Assembly (NCBI GenBank): GCA_033063855.1
Contig: CP093830.1
Span: 22,816,854-22,880,853, forward strand
Direction: 5' to 3'
Source of the DNA: Smittia aterrima
Taxonomy: Eukaryota; Arthropoda; Insecta; Diptera; Chironomidae
Length of the DNA stretch: 64,000 bases
Of the stretch, positions 59,294-64,000 are shown piece by piece (position 1 is the stretch's first letter; each line of letters starts with the position of its first letter). A program made the translations under genes and the position numbers. The notes beneath the pieces were generated by a model, which saw only the letters and a list, made by a program, of their open reading frames with translations, ran no database searches and was not told the origin of the DNA.

Positions 59294-59682
59294 TTACTCT
59301 GGATGCCAAGAATCAATGTCAGGAATTGGATTTCCCCATTCTCTCGCCATAATGAGAATTGTGTTTTGATGTAATTTTGGTCCAATCAATGGATTCATTT
59401 GTGCCATGTAGCAACAAAGCCAGCTAAAAAAAAGAAAGTTATTTGGAGTCCTTCTAAAGTTGTTATTTTATACTTACAACAACCAGCAAGTTGCTCCCGT
59501 TAGGATGAGTACGCACTGAACAATTCTGAAGAATAAAAATAAAATTTCAAGTAATCTTGAATTATTGATTTTTAATTTTTCCTCTCTTACCCTCGGTTTG
59601 GTCCTTTTGGGGCGATGAATGGCAGGACGACGCCGATAACACCGAAAACCGCTGTAAAGATGATAAATGGCAAGGCTCCCAT
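59294..59682 (-). CDS. VhaM9.7: V-ATPase membrane subunit e (VhaM9.7)
   Basis: 89-aa membrane protein from exons 59682-59591, 59525-59478 and 59423-59294. It belongs to the Vo sector of the vacuolar proton pump. The pattern MGALPFIIFTAVFGVIGVV, then FIAPKGPNRG, a second helix VQCVLILTGATCWLLWLCCYM, and the conserved end AQMNPLIGPKL...ILIMAREWG identifies it without doubt. The coding exons are so short that no ORF finder shows it: the longest frame on this strand is a different, meaningless one. Flies carry several paralogues (a to d), and I cannot say which this is. It is divergent from HMBS, 340 bp away. Confidence 0.94.
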
Positions 59683-60022
59683 TGTCTTGATTCACTTGAT
59701 ATTTTCAGACAGAGAATTTTTCAATCACAAGATACGTTCGCTTCTTTTCGTCATGTGATTTGAAGCGGAGTTGAAGTGAATTTGAAGTGTTTCAGCCGCA
59801 AAGTGTTGTTCAGCTTTAAAAGGCTGCTGGAATTTTAATTAATCGGGTTGAACTTATTTATTTGATAAAAGTTTATTGATAGGCGATAAGTGAATAAAAG
59901 CTCTACAAATAAACAATCAGTCGTATCATAAAGAATGAAATTCAAACATTAACAAGAAGAATTTCATATAAAATTCCATAAAAACAAATATTGTCAAAAG
60001 GTTAAATTGAATAATTTGCATA
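59683..60022. promoter_or_regulatory. Divergent promoter interval VhaM9.7 / HMBS
   Basis: 340 bp between outward starts. The sequence gcacgtg-type M/CLEAR boxes expected for V-ATPase genes are not obvious; cttttcgtcatgtgatttg near 59746 contains TCATGTGA, an E-box of the MITF/TFE type (TCATGTGA at 59750-59757). Inference only. Confidence 0.45.
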
Positions 60023-61855
60023 ATGAGCTTGTACGAAGACGACAGTCGTAATGTAATCAAAGTTGGATCAAGAAAGAGTGAGGTGATTAAATGTCAATTA
60101 TAAATTTGGTTCAATTATATCTAGTTGCGTCATCAAGTGTTTGCTTTCTAACCTTTTGGCCTCCTTTCACTTACGCAGCTCGCACTCATTCAGACGAAGT
60201 ACGTGATTTCATGTCTGCAGAAGCTTTTTCCCACGATTAAATGGGAAATTCGTGAGTGACACTAAAAGAGAAAGTTACTAAATGTAATATCTATAATAAA
60301 TGTTTCGCTCTAGATACTATGACGACGGTTGGAGATCGAGTGCTAAACAAATCTTTGCCAAAGATCGGCGAAAAATCTCTCTTTACTAAAGATTTGGAAG
60401 AGGCCTTGGTGCATGGTGGAGTGGATTTCGTAGTTCATTCTTTGAAGGATCTTCCAACTCAACTTCCAGCCGGCATGACAATTGGTGCTGTTCTTGAACG
60501 TGAAGACGCTAGAGATGCGTTAGTGCTGAATGGAAAATTCCTTGGGCATAAATTGCAAACATTGCCAGCTGGCTCTCTAATCGGAACTTCCTCTCTACGA
60601 CGATCAGCTCAGCTAGCAAGAAACTACTCTCACCTCAAAGTTTGCGACATTCGTGGTAATCTTAACACTCGACTGGCAAAACTTGATGCGCCTCAGTCCA
60701 AGTTCTCTGGAATTATCTTAGCAAATGCTGGACTTGTTCGAATGGGTTGGACAAAACGTGTCGATCAAGTAAGATTAAAAATTTCACACATATGACACGT
60801 TTCTCTTATCGTCTTATCTTCTTTAGATAATCGAACCGTCAGAACTTCTCTATGCTGTTGGACAGGGTGCTTTAGCTGTTGAGTGTCGCGTCAATGATGA
60901 TTTTATCTTGAAACTTCTCTCGAAACTGTGCGATTTCAAAACCCAATGTCGAATCTTAACTGAACGAAGCTTTCTTAAAACACTTGGTGGCGGTTGTTCT
61001 GCTCCTGTCGGAATCGATTCAGTCATTACCGTAACTGACAATGATTATAATATTAAGGCAACTGGAGCTGTCTGGAGCTTGAATGGCAAGGAAGAAGTAA
61101 CCGATAAGGTTTCAACTGAATTTACTTTAGAAGCTGTTGAATGTACTAAAGAAGATCCCGATGAAGAATTTATGGTATCACCATCAAAACGTCTAAAGTT
61201 AAACGACGATGAAAGTGCACCTCACAACAAAAGCCCTGAAATCATCGACGATTCCGGCTCATCATCATCAAAACTGGATAAAAACGTATCAGAGATTGTT
61301 AACATTCACGAAAGAGTGTTTGACGTCTGCCCATTCTCCGGACAATCGAAAAACTCCGAAAAGAAATCAAGCAATGATTCCAACGAATTAACAGGTGGCC
61401 AGCAGCAGTTTGATCCAATTAAACTTCCGATTGGCCAGGATTTTATGGGTGACTGTCCCGTTTTAACCACTCAACAAAAAATTTCTTTTGAAAAAGGCAC
61501 ATCATCTGTTGGTGATGCCATGAAATGCCCAATTGCCGGAATATCAATCGCATCGACCAAAGTTACTAACGCAGAAATCGAGAGATGTCCATTTTTAAGC
61601 AAACAAAAAGAAATTGTGGAAATGATTGATTACGAGGCTATTGCCAAGGCAAACCCTAAACCAGTGTTCAAGTCGCTTGTTGATAATGTTCCTGATATAA
61701 AACTTTATTGCGGTTTTTTCTGTCACGAAGTATCAATGAAAGCAGCGTTTGATAAATGCGAAGAACTTGGTGTTACTTTGGCTCAAAAACTAATATCTGC
61801 TGGTGCCTTGGAAATTATGAAAGTAGCTCAAGACGAAATTCATTCGAAATGTTAA
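60023..61855 (+). CDS. HMBS: Hydroxymethylbilane synthase with cysteine-proline-rich insertion
   Basis: 538-aa enzyme from exons 60023-60082, 60179-60251, 60314-60768 and 60827-61855. It condenses four porphobilinogens into hydroxymethylbilane in haem synthesis. Core motifs: VIKVGSRKSELALIQT, KIGEKSLFTKDLEEAL, HSLKDLP with the catalytic aspartate, IGTSSLRRSAQL, RGNLNTRL and GGGCSAPVG, whose cysteine (about residue 253) carries the dipyrromethane cofactor. The human enzyme is 361 aa. Here about 190 extra residues sit between domain 3 (ATGAVWSLNGKEE) and the final helix (LGVTLAQKLISAGALEIMKVAQ), which matches the human C-terminus. The insert is Ser/Lys/Asp-rich and carries four Cys-Pro motifs at about residues 364, 406, 430 and 450. 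The fly homologue (l(3)02640) is also known to be long. Confidence 0.93.
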
Positions 61856-62073
61856 TTAGATCTTATATAGAATAGATTTTATACGCAACCTCAGATGAAA
61901 AATCCAATGGTGCAATAAATAAAGAAAAATTGGTGTAATGGTTAAAGAATTTTTTAAAAATTTAACGAAATTCTTGTTTGCGTTTTCAAATATATTTTCA
62001 GCTGCAGCCAAGACTTCAACGCAACGATTAAAAACATTTGCCGACTATAAAGTTTCAAAATTAAGTAAAAAAG

Positions 62074-63195
62074 ATGCCGACAAACGCATTAAAGCGCCCT
62101 GCCGACAACAACGTCGTTGCAACACTCCCACAAGCAGCAAAACGAACGCGAAATGACGAGATTCAAACTTACAAGGACAAACAATTAGCCGAAATCGGAG
62201 TGGCTCGAACCAGCAACTTGTTTTCGCCTATAATGAAACTTGAAGGACATGAAAGTGATATCTTCACTTGCGAATTTCATCCTGATGGAGACTATTTAGG
62301 TAATTTCTTATCCAATTTTTGTTTTATCATATAAAAATAACTTTTGTTTTTTCCTTCAGCTTCATCCGGATTTGATCGCAAAATTTTCTTGTGGAGTGTT
62401 TACGGAGAAGAATGCCAAAATGTTTCTGTTATGGCTGGCCACAAAGGAGCTGTCATGGAATTACACTTCAGTCCCAGTGGAGAAAATATCTACACGTGCT
62501 CAACTGACAAATTTGTCTCGGTTTGGTCAACAGAAACAGCGCAGAGAATCCGAAAGATGAAAGGTCATCAGAACTTTGTGAACTCGATCGGCAGTTCAAG
62601 ACGAGGAGTAGAGACTTTGGTTTCTGGTAGCGATGACAACATGATCAAAGTGTGGGACGCTCGTAAGAAGTTTGTCTGCCATACAATGGACAATTCTTAT
62701 CAGGTTACAGCGGTTTGTCTCAATGATACCAGTGAGCAGATTATCTCTGGGGGAATCGACAACGACATCAAAGTTTGGGACATAAGGAAGAATGAGGTCC
62801 TGTATAAACTGAAAGGTCATACTGACACCATTACTGGATTAGCTCTTTCCCCATGCGGATCTTATGTTCTCTCTAACTCGATGGACAGCACACTACGTAT
62901 TTGGGATATTCGACCTTATTGTCCTCAAGAGCGATGCAAAACAATTTTTCAAGGTCATTCTCATAATTTCGAAAAGAATCTTCTCCGATGCTGTTGGTCA
63001 AAGGATGGCTCGATGGTATCTGCTGGATCTGCCGATCGCTTTGTCTACATTTGGGATGTGGCAACAAAAAAACTTGCATTCAAGCTACCAGGTCATTGCG
63101 GCTCTGTAAACTGCATTGATTTTCATCCTAAAGAACCAATTGTTTTGTCAGGCAGTTCAGACAAAACTCTTTACATGGGTGAACTAGAATTTTAA
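62074..63195 (+). CDS. SNRNP40: U5 snRNP 40 kDa WD40 protein (SNRNP40)
   Basis: 353-aa protein from exons 62074-62299 and 62360-63195. A short basic leader (MPTNALKRPADNN) precedes seven WD40 repeats with typical GH...WD ends: MKLEGHESDIFTCEFHPDGD, MAGHKGAVMELHFSP, KGHQNFVNSI, IKVWDARKK, IKVWDIRKNEVLYKLKGHTD, LRIWDIRPY and VYIWDVATKK. It packs against Prp8 and Brr2 in the U5 snRNP. The sequence HSHNFEKNLLRCCWSKDG, with the conserved FEKNLLRC, is specific to this subunit among WD proteins. Its start is 218 bp after the HMBS stop on the same strand. Confidence 0.95.
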
Positions 63196-64000
63196 ATTTA
63201 AGCCATTTTCATCATATTCGCTTCAAAATAAAGAAAAAGGAAATTAATACAAATTTTTCTTTGAATAAATTTTCGCGGAAAACGTCACGAGGTTGTCTAT
63301 GACGTCAGTGGTAATGAAATCTTTGTAGTGCGTATGACGTTGGTAGATGTGACGAGCCACTCAGCCTACACACAGAAATAGAAGAAAACATGAAAGAACA
63401 TCTTGTAAAAGATTATTTTTCTTTAACTTTCTTATCAATAAGCTGAAAATTACTCATCGCATATTTTTTTGAAAGACAAGGGGATTCTCAGCATGTGGTA
63501 TTTTTTAAGACTCCAGCTGATTATGTTTATGACAAATAAGAAATATTTAGTAACATAACATTCACGCTAAACGTTATCGCATCGCAACAAAGTTCTTGTG
63601 GGCTTCGCCATAACAGCTCGAGTTTAATCTCTTGTTGAGTGAAAGGCATTCTACTGAATGCTGCATAACATTTCATTTCCCTCTTGTTGAAAAAATCACG
63701 TAATCTTTCTACCTGACTCGAGTCGTTCGTAAAACGCTCTTTTCGTCTGGCTTGTACGAAATGAGTGAGAGATGGAAAATCATTTATTAGACCGAAATTT
63801 ATCAAAATCAATTTAGTTTTTAATAGATTACAGAAGTACGTGAGTTCATCTCTTCCTTTTGTCGAAGCACTTAAAGAGGGGGAAGAATGATTTCGATTTC
63901 GGCTTCCCTCGTGCGACCAGCCAACATCATCAACATGAAAAGCATTTAAAGAATAATCATAAAATTATGCTGGTTCATTGTGTCGCCACAAAATTTATTT
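63196..64000. other. Gene-free right edge with CRE-type motif cluster
   Basis: 805 bp with no recognisable gene. AATAAA near 63228 ends SNRNP40. A cluster of bZIP-type sites lies at 63280-63350: aacgtcacg, a perfect TGACGTCA at 63300-63307, and tatgacgttgg near 63332. This suggests a promoter for a gene beyond the window. A 94-codon open frame on the minus strand (63811-63527) has no ATG start and no family features. Confidence 0.4.
63300..63307. promoter_or_regulatory. Perfect CRE palindrome TGACGTCA with flanking half-sites
   Basis: TGACGTCA in gtctaTGACGTCAgtgg, with half-sites CGTCA about 20 bp to the left and TGACG about 25 bp to the right. Three CREB/ATF-like matches in 70 bp are more than expected in AT-rich DNA. 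Target gene unknown, probably to the right of the window. Confidence 0.5.

Noticed and set aside
59474..59695. 73-codon frame rich in Arg on the minus strand
   Set aside because: It is the wrong frame of the V-ATPase subunit e exons; the correct spliced frame gives a well-known 89-aa protein.
63527..63811. 94-codon open frame on the minus strand
   Set aside because: It has no ATG at its start, no family-like features, and the surrounding DNA has no splice pattern joining it to anything.

Overview
The window is nuclear DNA from an insect, almost certainly a fly (Diptera) and probably a nematoceran such as a midge. Base composition is AT-rich, most introns are 50-65 bp, genes are tightly packed on both strands, and I saw no transposons or tandem arrays. 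The Dicer-1, FGF-receptor (Heartless-type), Yellow-family and phosphate-carrier proteins all read as dipteran. The species is inferred, not proven. Gene models were built by hand from splice signals and reading phase. Every complete model sums to a multiple of three with one stop.

Layout: GCN2 eIF2alpha kinase (-, 3' end off the left edge); YTHDC2-like R3H/DEAH helicase (-); TEX10/Ipi1 ribosome-biogenesis factor (-); Dicer-1 (+); UDP-GlcNAc pyrophosphorylase (+); outer-dynein-arm docking coiled-coil protein (-); galactose-1-phosphate uridylyltransferase (+); COMM-domain protein (-); Nup133 (+); glutaminyl-tRNA synthetase (+); RPUSD1-like pseudouridine synthase with a hydrophobic N-terminus (+); DEK (-); PSME3IP1/FAM192A (-); ZMAT2 (+); GPI-type Ly6 protein (+); Yellow-g-like protein (-); unrecognised 695-aa protein (+); DPH2 (+); Heartless-type FGF receptor (+); NADP isocitrate dehydrogenase with a mitochondrial presequence (-); mitochondrial phosphate carrier (-); mitochondrial prolyl-tRNA synthetase (+); V-ATPase subunit e (-); hydroxymethylbilane synthase with a long cysteine-proline-rich insertion (+); U5 snRNP 40K WD40 protein (+). 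The last 0.8 kb holds no recognisable gene.

Most genes are housekeeping: translation and RNA processing, chromatin, mitochondrial and sugar metabolism, haem synthesis. Several sit in close head-to-head pairs sharing 150-500 bp (COMMD10/Nup133, PSME3IP1/ZMAT2, TEX10/Dcr-1, VhaM9.7/HMBS). Gene-poor space is concentrated around the two genes with likely developmental expression, the Ly6 gene and the FGF receptor.

The most interesting signals are: a pair of mutually exclusive exons for the third Ig domain of the FGF receptor, one lacking the usual Ig cysteine and the pair joined giving an immediate stop; four cysteine-proline (haem-regulatory-like) motifs inserted in hydroxymethylbilane synthase; a YTHDC2-like protein with an intact helicase core but an eroded YTH domain; a possible membrane-binding N-terminus on a pseudouridine synthase; and in-frame stopless introns in two genes.
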